NCBI RefSeq assembly: GCF_000715075.1
Contig: NC_134096.1
Coordinates: 38,203,804 to 38,267,803, forward strand
DNA from: Nicotiana tabacum
Lineage: Eukaryota > Streptophyta > Magnoliopsida > Solanales > Solanaceae
DNA length: 64,000 nucleotides
Reading direction: 5' to 3'
In this document: positions 25,091 to 36,367 of the stretch, in pieces
Layout of the letters: each line of letters opens with the position of its first letter
How positions within the stretch are numbered: the stretch's first letter is position 1
Program-made: the position numbers and the translations under genes
The notes under the pieces: generated by a model
What the model saw: the letters and a program-made list of their open reading frames with translations, nothing else
What the model was told of the DNA's origin: nothing
Database searches by the model: none

Positions 25091-25691
25091 ATTCCATTAT
25101 CAGCTCAATTTTTAACTTGTATTCAATGGAACTAATTTATTCCTTATCTTATGCTAGACTTGATTTCTTCCACTTGAAGCTAACTTGAGTTTCTTAAAAA
25201 TAAAAACAATCTCACATTAGCTATTTAAACAACATTATCATCAAAAGAAAGTACATACTATCCCATTTTTTATGATGACAAAACATTGATACCCCCTAAC
25301 AGAAATAAAAAGCCAAACTATTTTGTCAAATATCACACCATTTCAATGCAAATTAAGTATTTTTAAGTATCTACCTTTTTTTCTGTAAAATGACGATATT
25401 CGAGAAGATCAATACTACTCTTTTACATCAAAGATTCATGGAAATGCACATAATTTAACTAACAGTTGCAATATGTTGGACTAATATCACTATCCTCCTT
25501 AAAAAATAAAAAATAAAAAATAAAAAGGGACGCGTACAAAGCATCTTGCATCCTCCTAAAAAAATGACGATTTAATTTATCTTCAATGGGATATAAGAAC
25601 CCCTCTCGCAAATAAATAATTTTCAAATGAGCTTAATGTGAAAATATATAATTAGGCATGTTGATTAATTATGTTAATGTATATATATCTA
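25091..25691. other. Non-coding stretch
   Basis: AT-rich, no frame or motif recognised apart from an A-rich simple repeat (AAAAATAAAAAATAAAAA) near 25503. Confidence 0.5.
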
Positions 25692-27140
25692 CTAGATGAG
25701 GAAAGGCCCGTATACGGGACCAACATTGTAGTCTTAAAATTATTGTTTGTCAGGGCTCAATTAATTTTTTGATAAATAAATCGATCCTCGTTATATCCAT
25801 TTAATCACGGGTAGAGAATGATATTGGGGTCACAATTTATAATTAGTTTATTTTAATAATTTACTTAAAATTAAACTATAAATTATAATCTGATTAAGTT
25901 GCTCCAATTAACATAAAAAAAATATATGTGCTATATTACTCATTTTTAACATCCATATCAAATATAAATATCAAATTGAAAATTTAATTTCAATGGTATT
26001 ATTTTCCCAATGTATTTGAATATTTTGCAAGAGAATACATTAAAGCTACAAGTGTCATCTATATTAACAAAATTTCTAGAATAAGAAGCTTACCAATCTA
26101 TCTGTAAACTATTCTTGAATACATCCAAATTGGTTTCGCAAGAGTTTCAACAGTGGGAATAGTCAGCTACTTGATGAAAGTTAACACGAACAACATCATT
26201 CTTTACAATACGATAAAAGATGAAAAAAACTTACTATGATTTTATTTCATGTCTTGTATACAACAAAATCAAGAGAAATTTTTAGTACATTAAATAAAGA
26301 GAACTTTCAAGGGGACTTGCATCCCTAAAGAGGCAATTTACTACTTCAAACAAAGAGAACCAAAGGCACTAAACAAATATTAACATGATATAAATTGTAG
26401 TAATTCAATATAGTAGTTCAAATTATATTTTATTACAACTCGTTTAAAATGATGTTAACTGGTGATAAAATGTTAAACATTTGATAGAAGTCTATATAAA
26501 TTATTATAGGGATTTTAATTTTTTTCTTAATTAAGGAGATAAGAGAAATATTTTTATTTTTCTATAGATTTATCATATGTTAATTTTCATAATGAAACAA
26601 TATAAAAATTATAACAAATAATGTTTAGGATAATTTATTGATAGTTGAAAACTTACCAGGGAAGAATGAGTTCAAACAAAGTAGATTAAATTTTCACATC
26701 AATTAAGCATATATGAGATAGTCCCCTAATAAAGTGTGAACAAATCTCATCACTTAAATTAACTTTTGAGATTTAATAAACTATAGTTTTTAAGATTACT
26801 TTTGAATATGAAATTTTCTAGTTTGAAATCGCTTTCAAATAGTGTGGATAGATGAAAACCTTTTAATTTTAATTTTTAAATTGCTTTAAAATAGTATGGT
26901 AAATACGAAAATCTTGTAAATATTTACCGATATTTCTTTTTGTTGCTCTATTATTTAAATCTTATGTTTTTCTCAAGAGAAACTTCTAGTTGACTAAACC
27001 AGGAGTGTTGTGGTTATGGGAATGTGGGGTCCACGTGTATCACTGACAATTTATATTTAAGAATTGCAAACAATGTAGGAATTTTTCTGAAATGACATAT
27101 ATGCCCTTGGCGGACCATCTTTCCTTTTCTATATAATAGA
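25692..27140 (-). mobile_element. Candidate non-autonomous Helitron
   Basis: On the minus strand the 3' end shows palindrome CCCGTATACGGG (25707-25718), 11 bases, then CTAG (25695-25692) and host T. The proposed 5' end is TCTATTATATAGAAAAGG reading leftward from 27140, similar in style to other 5' tips here, but the preceding base is T rather than the expected A. The interior is AT-rich with no coding capacity. The 3' end is better supported than the 5' end. Confidence 0.5.
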
Positions 27141-27153
27141 AAAATAACAAATA

Positions 27154-27429
27154 CACCGTCCGTTTCAATTTAGATGAGCTAATTTGACTCAGCACGGAAT
27201 TTAAGAAAAAAAAGAAGACTTTTGAAACTTGTGGTCTTAAAAACTTAAGGGGTAAAAGCTTTGTGGGGCCATGACATTTGTGTGGTTATAAAAGTTTCTC
27301 ATTAAGGATAAAATAGGTAAAATAAAAAGTTTAAAGTTAAATTATTTATAAATTTAAAAATATATTATTTATTTTGGAACAGATTTAAAAAAAAAAGGTA
27401 ACTCATCTTATTTGAAACAGAGAAAGTAC
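27154..27429 (+). mobile_element. Stowaway-like MITE, copy A
   Basis: Starts CACCGTCCGTTTCAATTTAG and ends TTATTTGAAACAGAGAAAGT, imperfect terminal inverted repeats flanked by TA on both sides. Interior words GTGGTCTTAAAA, TTTGTGGGGCCATGACATTTG and TGTGGTTATAAAA are shared with copy C. About 275 bp, no coding potential. Confidence 0.75.
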
Positions 27430-27480
27430 TATATTTTTCTCGTATTGTAACTAGAAAAAACGTAAATAAATTAAGAACTA

Positions 27481-27739
27481 CACTCTCCGTTAAAGTTGAC
27501 TGTGATGCACTTTTTATATTAATCCATTCAAGAAAATAACATGTATTATATTAAAAAATAATTTAATTTTAAACTTATTATTTTATTCCTTTTACTTTTA
27601 ATGAGAAATTTTTATAGTCATAAATAATATAAAATAACTTAAGACTACAAGGTTTAGATATTTTATAATTACATAAATATTATTATTACATATTTAAAGT
27701 CTAGATTTTAAAAAATAATAATTTTGTGTCAAGTCAAAT
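27481..27739 (-). mobile_element. Stowaway-like MITE, degenerate inverted copy B
   Basis: Read on the minus strand it shows the order TTGACTTGACACAAAATT, CTTGTAGTCTTAAG, TATGACTATAAAAATTTCTC, matching copies A and C with much divergence. Tips are poorly preserved. Confidence 0.45.
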
Positions 27740-27743
27740 AATA

Positions 27744-28017
27744 TACTCCCTCCATTTAAATTTAGATGAGGTAGTTTGACTCGGCACGAAGTTTAAGAAA
27801 GAAAAGAAGACTTTTAAAAATTGTGGTCTTAAAAGTTTATGGGGTAAATACTTTGTGGGACCATGTCATTTGTGTGGTTATAAAATTTTTTCAATAACAG
27901 TAAAATGGGTAAAATGAAGAGTTTAAAGTTAAATTATTTTTAAATTTAAAAATATGTCATTTGTTTTGAAACAGACTAAAAAGGAAGGTATATCATCTTA
28001 TTTGAAACGGAACGAGT
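27744..28017 (+). mobile_element. Stowaway-like MITE, copy C, with TA duplication
   Basis: Element 27746-28015 begins CTCCCTCCATTTAAATTTAG and ends TTATTTGAAACGGAACGAG, inverted tips, flanked by TA at 27744-27745 and 28016-28017. It is 270 bp long, close in length and sequence to copy A. Confidence 0.8.
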
Positions 28018-28661
28018 AATACATTATAAACTGAAACTTAAAAGAAGTTCTAATTAAGTTGGTCAAAGGCAAAAAGCTGAAATATCCATTACCGCCAAAA
28101 GGTAACCTAATCTTTTTTTGAGGAAAAAAGAAATGGAAAAAGACTATACCCATTATGTCAGAAAAGGCTAACAAGGCTTACCAACTAGCCAATAATAACT
28201 CCTCAGACCTCAGTCCTCGGTCCTCAGTCCTCAGTCCTGTGAAGGGAAAGGGAAAGCCCAACCATTCCATCACCACAGCATTCAGAAGACTGACACCAAT
28301 AATAGCACATAAATGGCCATCTTGCAATGGCAGTACTCCAGAAATCATTTGACTACTGGGCCACCTTTGACCGGTCCTTTTGCTATGCCCTACACATTTT
28401 GCTCACAAGTTATAGTCCGCCACTACACTATTTTATCACATTTCTGCAAAGAAAGATTATTGGTAGGTTTAAATGACTGGAATAATTGTGATAATAATTT
28501 ATGGACATCTCAACTATTCCACTGATATTTGGTTTTTCCCATTAGAATAGACACCGCATATCTCTATCAATCATTAACTTAGACCAATATAAAGAAAATT
28601 ATTTACTGAAGAAAATCACATGTGTACAAAATTAGTAGATACAATCATGTATATTTAAGAA
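28018..28661. other. Non-coding stretch with heptamer repeat
   Basis: No supported gene. At 28202-28238 the word CCTCAGT or CCTCGGT repeats about five times. Short frames at 28155-28525 have no family resemblance. Confidence 0.45.
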
Positions 28662-28690
28662 CTAGTTTTAATACACGTGCCTCGCACCTG
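28662..28690 (-). mobile_element. Degenerate Helitron-type 3' terminus
   Basis: On the minus strand GTGC-GAG-GCAC (28687-28677) is followed by 11 bases and CTAG (28665-28662). The stem is short compared with the other two termini. The next 280 bp (to 28976) hold no recognised feature. Confidence 0.4.
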
Positions 28691-28976
28691 TTGCCTAACG
28701 ATTATTGTAAAATTTATATTTAAAATTAATAAAATTAAAATAAGATTAGATACCATAAATTTAAAATTAGTCTGAATTCTTTCTTAAATATAAAAGTGAA
28801 CAACAAGAATATTAGCATAATTACTATATTAGAGTGACTAAAACTCATTTTTTTATTTAACCTCTAACATAAAAAGTCGGAACAATAAAAAACCGGTATT
28901 TAACTTGTAAATATAGCAAAAAATTCCCTATAATTGAAAATCTTACCAATACAATATAGTGTCTAAAGTATATCAT

Positions 28977-31106
28977 TGTCACGACCCAATTTAGGATCAT
29001 GACCGGCACTTAGGAGCAAGTGCCCCCAAGTAAGCCCCATCGGTATTTTACAGAAAACCGGTCAGAGTTTTCCCTGTTTTTGGACTATCCCAAAAATTTT
29101 CATGTCTCAAATCAGCAACCAAACACCCTAATATCAATCCAAACAACAATAACTTTATCAATTAACCCAAACAAATATCTACCATTAATAGTTCACCCAC
29201 TTACAACTAGAAATACTAATTTATCTCCAACTTTGATAATAAAGAGTGATAGCCAACATAAGTCTATAATAACAAACAAATACTCGTGACACTAAAAGAA
29301 TGACTATGGAGCGACTCTAAGAGTTTAAAGAAAAGACCATAATAATAAATAAAATCTCCGCCCATGCGAACAAGTGCGAGGCTCACAAAGTACTATCAAT
29401 ATGTGCACTTTAATTAACGAAATCCTCGCCTGCGTCAACTGCTGTCTCTGTAAAATAAATTAGCGGGGAATGAGTCACTAGCTCAGTGAGTAATAACACT
29501 TAACCACAACCGTTTTTATTGGGGATAAGTTAGAAAACATGCTTGTATAATAATCACAAAATAAAATGCCCTTTTTAAAACGGTAATAATAATCAGTCTC
29601 ATCATGTGTTTCCTGTAACAAAATTAATTTAACAATTCAGTAATAAGCTCGGTAAATACTATGTCATAACAAATTTTTATATTTGGGAGGTTTTCAGAAA
29701 AGGATTATGTAATCTGTATCACTGTATGGACCCCTTCGTAAGAGGAGTGAAATATAACTGTAGGTCCCTACTCGAGGAAAAATTGTAACTGTATGCTAGT
29801 TCTACCTTCCCACTAGCGAGGTCTCTAACTGTACTCGGTAATCAGTAAATACAAGGTGCACCAGGTCTAACGAACCCGCTGTTAGCTACGGGATCCTTCA
29901 AAGTCTCCCCCCATTCATACTTTTCGTTGTAAACAGTAAATCTTCACATGGAAGCATTTTCAAAACTGTATAGGGCATTTCAATTTTTATCAAATCATGT
30001 AATCCAATTTCGGTAACGGTAATCATATCTCTAGTAATAGTAAAACATGTCTAGTAACAGTGAGAATATTTTAAATAACTGTAAGCATCTCAAGTAAACT
30101 ATTCAGTACCATATCAAGTAAGAGACTTGTCCCACATGCAATTTCAAACATTCGGTAACACATTTTATTTTTAAAATAATATATAAACCATGCAGGTTAT
30201 GAAAACACAAATTGCGGTAAGATTACTACTCATAGTACTCGTACTGAAATACCAAACACGTCTCCTCGAGCAATATATGCGTCTTCCTTCAATCAATCTA
30301 TAATCATATCATATCGTTAGTGAATTAACTTTCTTGTTTAGGCTAATTTGTAACTAATTTAGAATACCAACTCTCGAAGTTTCATGTTTGAATATCAATT
30401 TGTCAAGTTGGATTTATCCAGATCACGTGAAAATAGTTTTATACCTTAATCATATTCCTTTAAGTCATATGTATATTCTGAGGGTAAGGCAAGTTACCGT
30501 AGAAAATATATTGTTCCAAATTGCTTTTGAAAATTTTAAAACTTGCTTAAGTAATTAATTGCACCATATCTCTATCAAGATAGTTTCTTCAATGAATTAT
30601 TCACTCAAATATACACCAGTAACTCTGTCTCTTTGTGGTATTTAAATAAGCTATTCATAATCTATATAAATTGCTTAAATTTCAGAAAAAAAAGTTATGA
30701 AAGAATCTGTCCACATAACTAAAATAAAGAGTTTAAATGGTACCCGTATACTCAGAGTGTTTAGAGCTCTCAAATGATACTGTGTGACTTTTAATTTGTT
30801 GCTCTCCAAGGTTCCTTGATGATATGAGTGCATCCAAGGCTCTGTGGTTTCTTCTAAAATACAATTGATGAAAGATTTTACCTTGCTTCTAATTAGTTGC
30901 TGCCCAACGTTGCTAATAGAGAACTTTAGAACTCCTCTCCAAAATCCCTTGTTATTTTTGTTTTAGTTGCAGGCAAAGTTTCAATCCCTTCTTTTGATTG
31001 ACTCTCGTAACCTATTTCCTGGTGGGTCTTGGCCCCCTTAACTGTATTTTCTTTTTTTTTAAAAGTAAATTACTTAACTACCATTATTTAAATATGAGGT
31101 ATTACA
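28977..31106 (-). repeat. 3' LTR of E1
   Basis: A 2130 bp LTR in reverse orientation, TGTCACGACCCAATTTAGG...GAGGTATTACA. It matches 55265-55678 plus 58970-60666 almost end to end, for example CGGTAATCAGTAAATACAAGG and the ATTAGCGGGGAATGAGTCAC segment. Confidence 0.92.
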
Positions 31107-31881
31107 TTCTCCCCACCTTATGAAATTTGGTCTCCGAATATAACTCAAGTACGTGCATGCATACTGAATTAAATGATGATACTTGACTCGCATAGTGTCT
31201 TCCACTTCCCAAGTAGCTTCTTCAACGGTATGATTTATCCATAAGACTTTAACTAACACAATCTCTTTTGACCGTAGCTTTGTTACTCGTCTATCAATAA
31301 TAGCTATTGGCTCCTCCTCGTGAGATAACTTCTCATCAAGCGGTATAGTTGGTACTTCAAGCACTTGAGAGGAGTTCGATATACATTTTCTAAGCATAGA
31401 GACATGAAATACTGGATGAACAAAAGATGACTCAGTAGGAAGTGCCAAACGATATACCACAACTCCCACTCGGTTAAGTATCTCGTACGGACCTATAAAT
31501 CTCGGGCTCAACTTATCTCCTTTTTTGAATCACATCACACACTTCATAGGAGAGACTCGTAGAATCACTTTGTCTCCCAATTGTAAACACTAAGTCTCTT
31601 TTTCTCTTATCCGCATAAGATTTTTGACTGCTTTAAACTGTGAGCAATCTCTGTCTAATCAATTGGGCCTTGTCAATAGCTTCTTGTACTAAGTCGGGTC
31701 CCAATAAGTTAGTCTCACCATCATCAAACCCTCCAATAGGAGAACGTCATCTTCTACCATATAATGCTTCGTACGGTGCCATTTGAATACTGGACTGGAA
31801 ACTATTGTTGTAAGCAAATTCAGCTAAAGGTAGATAAGCGTCACAACTACCTCCAAACTCAAGAATACAAGCTCTCAACAT
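31107..31881 (-). pseudogene. E1 pol 3' end: integrase C-terminus with chromodomain-like tail
   Basis: Integrase inserts the reverse-transcribed element into chromatin; in chromoviruses its C-terminal chromodomain directs targeting. A minus-strand frame ending at 31074 runs 145 codons and contains SPRFIGPYEILNRVG (GPY/F module), FHVSMLRKC and VLWINHTVEEATWEVED (chromodomain-like tail). Further upstream (31740-31881), in shifted frames, are residues of the integrase core end such as FAYNNSFQSSIQMAPYEALY. The frame runs a few codons into the LTR, as usual. Frameshifts separate the blocks, so the gene is dead. The 5' part continues at 51580 because E2 inserted here. A degenerate purine tract AAGGTGGGGAGAA precedes the LTR on the minus strand. 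Confidence 0.82.
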
Positions 31882-33831
31882 TGTTACATCTCGCGTTTTC
31901 ATACGTTAAAGTTTTATCGTAAGTTAATCGATGTAAGTTCGGGGATGGAATTATCTTGAGATTATAAGCGTTTATGCTATTTATAACAAGCGATAAGTAA
32001 GTGTTGTGAAATATAAAAGGTGAACGAATCAAAGAAAATGAGTTTCGTTGAAGGTTGTCGATTTGGGATAAATACGGTCTGAGCTCTAATAGCCGGTATT
32101 TATGGATTAGTGCCATAAAAGGTATCATATGAACATGATAGTATGATGTATAAAGTGTATTAAAAATGAGTAGTATTTTAAGTAATTTGAGATAATTCTT
32201 AATTATGTGGGTAATTGGTTGATTATCGATTAATGGAATATTAATTAATTAATTAAGAAATTAGTGATTAATAAATTAAGACTTGGATAAGTCCTAAAAG
32301 AGGTCCCAACGTGGAATCCCATCTTTCCCAATTTAGTGACTCTTAAGCCACACTTCAAGGTGGCAAAATATTATGAACTAATGGCTTAGTCACCTTGCCA
32401 AAGTGGGGTCCACCCCTGTAATAAAAATACCTCCAAAAATCACTTAAGGAGACGGATTAAGAGATTCAGTAACGGATGGGATTTGGATTCTCAACAATTT
32501 CATATGAAGCTTAGTAACGTGACATTTTCTGATTCAACAAGAATTCAAGAATTCAAGCTCATAGCAATGTGACATTTTTTTGGCAATTTTAAAGAAGCTC
32601 GGTATAATCTTTCTCAAAAATATCATACAAATTTTTCCCTACTCCGATCTTGCCGTCACGAATTTTGTCACAATTGCCGTGTGCTAGAAGGGTTGTCCAG
32701 AGAACCGGCTCAGGTATGTTAAGGCTAAGCCCTTCCTTCATTTTGGTATGATCTCTTAATTACATGTGTTTGATAACGAGGCATAAAGAGAAGTTCATAC
32801 TCCTGAATTTATATACATTATCCTAGTCTCATAAATTACATTATTCTCCTTATCGGGACTTCATATTTAATTGAGTATTGTCTTTTCCAGTCAAGAGAGC
32901 AGAGAGCCTATATATACAATATTACAGTATTTTTATTACCATCGAGCTATAATCGGTGGGCAGGCCCCTATTGGGCAACCTCTGATCAGATGGTAAGTTA
33001 TATACTGAGCCTGTTGTGGCCGAGCGCCTATGAGCGAGCCCAGTTGGCAGAGATACATAGCCTAGTATGGCCGAGCACCTATGAGCGAGCCTACTACGGC
33101 AGAGCAGTTATATATATATACCGAGCCTTACAGGGCCGGACATCTATTTTACTTACTATATTGAGAGAGTTGAGTCAGTATCAGTAGGTAAGCATATCTT
33201 CAGATTATCTTTGACTCCTAGTTACTTTCAGTTATTATATTATCAGTTCAGTTTCAGTTTTCAGTTATTCTGTTGCCTTACATACTCGGTACATTATTTT
33301 GTACTGACGTCCCTTTCTCTGGGGACACTGCATTTCATGCGTGCAGGTTCAGACAGACATGCGGGTAGACCTCCTCAGTAGGTGTTGCCCGAGTTCAGCT
33401 TTATCGGTAAGCTCCACGTCCTTCGGAGTTGCTGGGTCTAGGAGTTTTGTGTACATCTCATGTATATATGTATATAGGTTATGAGTAGGTTGGAGCCCTG
33501 TTCCTATCACGATACATCCATCAGTAGAGGCTTGTAGACATAACCTGTCAGTTAGTGTAGTATGTTGGGTTTGTAGGCCTTGTATGTATATTTTGTTGAT
33601 TTGTCAGCTGTAGTAGTCATGACGGCCTTGCCGGCCCAACTTTATATTAATGTTTAGTCAGCGTTGGTTTCTATTCAGTGTTATATTTTGCTTCGCAAAT
33701 TGTCTTGCAATATGGCCCATGGCTAAAGTATGACATTATATGTTTAGAGTCCCTTAGTCGCAAGTTGGTACGCAAGGATAGGTAAGGCACCGGGTGCCAG
33801 TCTCGCCCTCTCCCAAGTTCGGGGCATGACA
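31882..33831 (+). repeat. 5' LTR of E2
   Basis: TGTTACATCTCGCG...GGGGCATGACA. Contains the box TACTGACGTCCCTTTCTCTG near 33302, preceded by a short tandem array (33004-33150), and a possible TATA element CTATATATAC near 32910. Relative of the N1/N2 LTRs. Confidence 0.94.
33004..33150 (+). repeat. Short tandem array in E2 LTR
   Basis: Two full copies and a partial copy of a unit containing GGCCGAGC-CCTATGAGCGAGCC (33004-33040, 33056-33091, partial 33119-33150), with a TA microsatellite between. The 3' LTR has the same array at about 50737-50890. Confidence 0.75.
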
Positions 33832-33835
33832 AAAG

Positions 33836-33847
33836 TGGTATCAGAGC
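33836..33847 (+). promoter_or_regulatory. E2 primer-binding site, initiator tRNA-Met type
   Basis: TGGTATCAGAGC, four bases after the LTR end, is the standard plant LTR-element match to the 3' end of initiator tRNA-Met, used to prime minus-strand DNA synthesis. Confidence 0.93.
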
Positions 33848-34026
33848 AGTTCTGTCCTAGGGAGTCTACAAGCCGTGTCTAGTAGGGTCTTGTTTATGTG
33901 TTGTGCACCACATAATATAAGCAGGGGACTACATGGCATTTAGGAGTTGGTTACCTATCTTTCAAATCTAAATCGTGCTATAGAACTGAGTTATAGGAAA
34001 TTTGAGTTAAATTTACGTGTTGGCAT

Positions 34027-34870
34027 TTGCATGCACAGATGACGGTGACTAGGAAGACTACGGCTAGTCAGAGGAGAGATACAACAGTAGGTGAGGGGAC
34101 CAGCAGGGTACCCCTAGTAGATGGGGCCCAATCGGAGGCCCAAGGAGAGACCCCTACCCAGCCATTACCGACTCCTCCACCACCTGAGGAGATTCCTAGG
34201 GAGACCGCACATCATGTTCCCCCTCCGCTTCCATCAGATCAGGACATGAGGAATGTGGTGCATTTGTTGACATAGTTGGTAGCTACCCAGCAACATGCTA
34301 GGGCACCCGCTAGTGCAGGATCTTCTGAGGGGTCTGGGAGTTCAAGGGTCTGAGAGTTTATTGCTTTGAGTCCCCCAAAGTTCACGGGGACGGATCAGAG
34401 GGAGGACCCGCAGGATTTCATAGACCAGCTTCACAGGATCTTTCGGGTTATGCATGTCTCGGAGAAAGAGGCAGTTGAGCTAGCACCTTTTCGACTCCGA
34501 GATATAGCCATCCTTTGGTGCGAGGGATGGGAAAGATCCAGGGGACGTGATGCACCTCCAGCTATTTGGGAAAAAATTTTAGATGCCTTCCTTGACCAGT
34601 ACTTACCACGGGAGATCCGACAGGCTCGAGTCGATCAGTTTCTAGCCCTCAAACAGGGCAATATGAGTGTTTGAGAGTATAGTCTTCGTTTTGGATCATT
34701 GGCAAGATATGAACCATCCATAGTTGCTACTATGCGGGACAAGATCCACAAGTTTATAGCAGGGTTAGCCCCAGAGTTGACCGAGGCATGTTCCACCGCT
34801 GCATTGAAAGATAGTATGGATATCTCCCGGATTCAGGCATTCGCCTAGAATATAGAAAGGGGTAGGTGTC
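34027..34870 (+). pseudogene. E2 gag, 5' part (capsid), interrupted
   Basis: Gag builds the virus-like particle. The frame begins near 34027 or at the ATG at 34039 (MTVTRKTTASQRRDTTVGEG). A proline-rich linker (PTQPLPTPPPPEEIP) follows, then the retrotransposon gag domain: PPKFTGTDQREDPQDFIDQL, FRLRDIAILWCEGWER, FLDQYLPREIRQARVDQF. In-frame stops occur at 34273 TAG, 34351 TGA, 34672 TGA and 34846 TAG; each is one transition from a CAG, CGA or CGG codon. At 34870 the frame is broken by E3, resumes for 24 bp (43592-43615), is broken again by a solo LTR, and continues at 45494. The identification as gypsy gag is firm; the start codon is a choice. Confidence 0.88.
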
Positions 34871-35065
34871 TGATGTTGGGCATATTTCGATATGTGTTGA
34901 TGTTACTTTACCCATGTTTTAACCACTTTTTGATGCTATTTGATCTTTAAAATGCCCAACATGGTTTAATTATTGATTTTATGACTAATTGAGTTATGTG
35001 TGATGATTTATGGTGTTCAGAGTGCAAAAATATGAAGAAAAGGTGCTCTAGATAGAGGAAGAGGG

Positions 35066-35265
35066 GTTGGATGCGTCGCATCCAATCTAGAAAAAAAAAT
35101 CAGATTTCATGCACCCTTAGCAATGAAGTCGGCCCATAGTATCCGCCTTAGTATCCGCACCTGGGCAAAGCTGAGATGGAGGAACAAAGGGTGGATGCGA
35201 AGCATCCACCCTAGCATGCGAAGCTGAGAAGTGGAGGACGAGGTAGATGCGACGCATCCACCCTA
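35066..35265. repeat. Series of GGATGCG-CGCATCC palindromes in E3 LTR
   Basis: GGATGCGTCGCATCC (about 35068), GGATGCGAAGCATCC (about 35193) and GATGCGACGCATC (about 35248), each followed or preceded by CACCCTAGCAT, plus a weaker relative. They lie 70-270 bp upstream of the TATA-like box. The 3' LTR copies (42436-42620) are partly mutated. Confidence 0.75.
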
Positions 35266-35332
35266 GCATCAATCCCTAAAGTTGATTTGGATCAGAAATA
35301 GGAGAACTTTGGCCCACGACTTTTGTACGCAA

Positions 35333-35340
35333 TATATAAG
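35333..35340 (+). promoter_or_regulatory. Putative TATA box of E3 LTR
   Basis: TATATAAG in the context ACGCAATATATAAGCC; the 3' LTR has ATATGTAAG at the same place (one substitution). Position within the LTR fits a U3 promoter, but no transcript evidence is available. Confidence 0.45.
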
Positions 35341-36246
35341 CCAAAAATGCCTCTTTTAGATCATTGAACATATTGGGAAGGGGGAAAAAGCCAAGACAAA
35401 GCTGGGGAACCATGGAATTCATCTTGAGTTCTTATTTTTCCTTCTTTTATTGATTATTATGCACTCTTGTGAATTATTTGATGATTGCATGAACATGAGT
35501 GGCTAAGAACCCTATTATTCTAGGGTCATGGGTGATACATGAATGTTGATGTTTGAATTTTAATTTGACAAAGTTGATTTTATAATATTGGATTGTTTAT
35601 TTAATTCTGTTTTTAATTAATTTGCTGAGTAGCTAAAAGTGAATTACTATCTACGAATCTAGAGTTGAACTCGAAAGTGGGAATTCTAGATTGCATATAG
35701 AATTAATAGAGTAAGTTCTTGAACCCGGACATCGGGGAACGGATTCGCAATTAGGATAGAAATATACCTAATTATCTTGCTCGATTGAGATACAGGAAGT
35801 GTAAATGCATTCTAGTTAATCTTAATTCCATAGACATATAGGCATTAAGTTAGCTTGAATAGGCGAGTAAGAACTCGACAGATTCTTATGAGTAATATCA
35901 ACCCTGTCAATCAACAATCCAGATAAATCAATTAGTTATTTTAAGCTAAGAATGCAACATGATTGTTTGATAACCCGTGACCCTGGAATATTATCTCCTA
36001 TTGATTGTTATTCGAAATCATTTAAGTGTTGTAGTTGATCTTTAGTATTTCATTACTTGATAGTTTTTAGGTAGTAAATTAGAAAATTATCTATTTTGTG
36101 AGAAATCGCTTGAATCGATAAGTTATTTGAGTTTGAGTTAGTCAAAAGTTAATCATAAATCTTCGTGGGAACGATACTCTACTCATTACTATATTACTTG
36201 ACGACCACGTATACTTGCGTGAGTGTGTTTGGTCACAACAAGTTTT

Positions 36247-36264
36247 TGGCGCCGTTGCCGGGGA
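36247..36264 (+). promoter_or_regulatory. E3 primer-binding site, tRNA-Asp type
   Basis: TGGCGCCGTTGCCGGGGA, six bases after the 5' LTR, is complementary to the 3' end of plant tRNA-Asp and is the usual primer site of Athila-type elements. This distinguishes E3 from the tRNA-Met-primed E2. Confidence 0.88.
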
Positions 36265-36367
36265 CCTAGAAATTAGCTACTTGATTGAGTTAAGATTTTA
36301 TTACTTATTTGTTCAAGTTTTAATTTTCAGTTTGCCTTGTTTGTGTTAACACATGATCTTCTCTTGA

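Larger units (their letters stand above)
34871..36240 (+). repeat. 5' LTR of E3
   Basis: TGATGTTGGGCATATTTCG...GGTCACAACA, 1370 bp. Contains four GC-rich palindromes at 35066-35265 and a TATA-like TATATAAG at 35333-35340. A purine/pyrimidine mix resumes after it with the primer-binding site. Confidence 0.93.

Noticed and set aside
29020..29289. 89-codon frame MPPSKPHRYF...
   Set aside because: Inside the E1 LTR and not open in the partner LTR copy at 55300-55560.
33836..36264. tRNA-like 3' end sequences
   Set aside because: TGGTATCAGAGC and TGGCGCCGTTGCCGGGGA are primer-binding sites next to LTRs; no cloverleaf can be formed around them.
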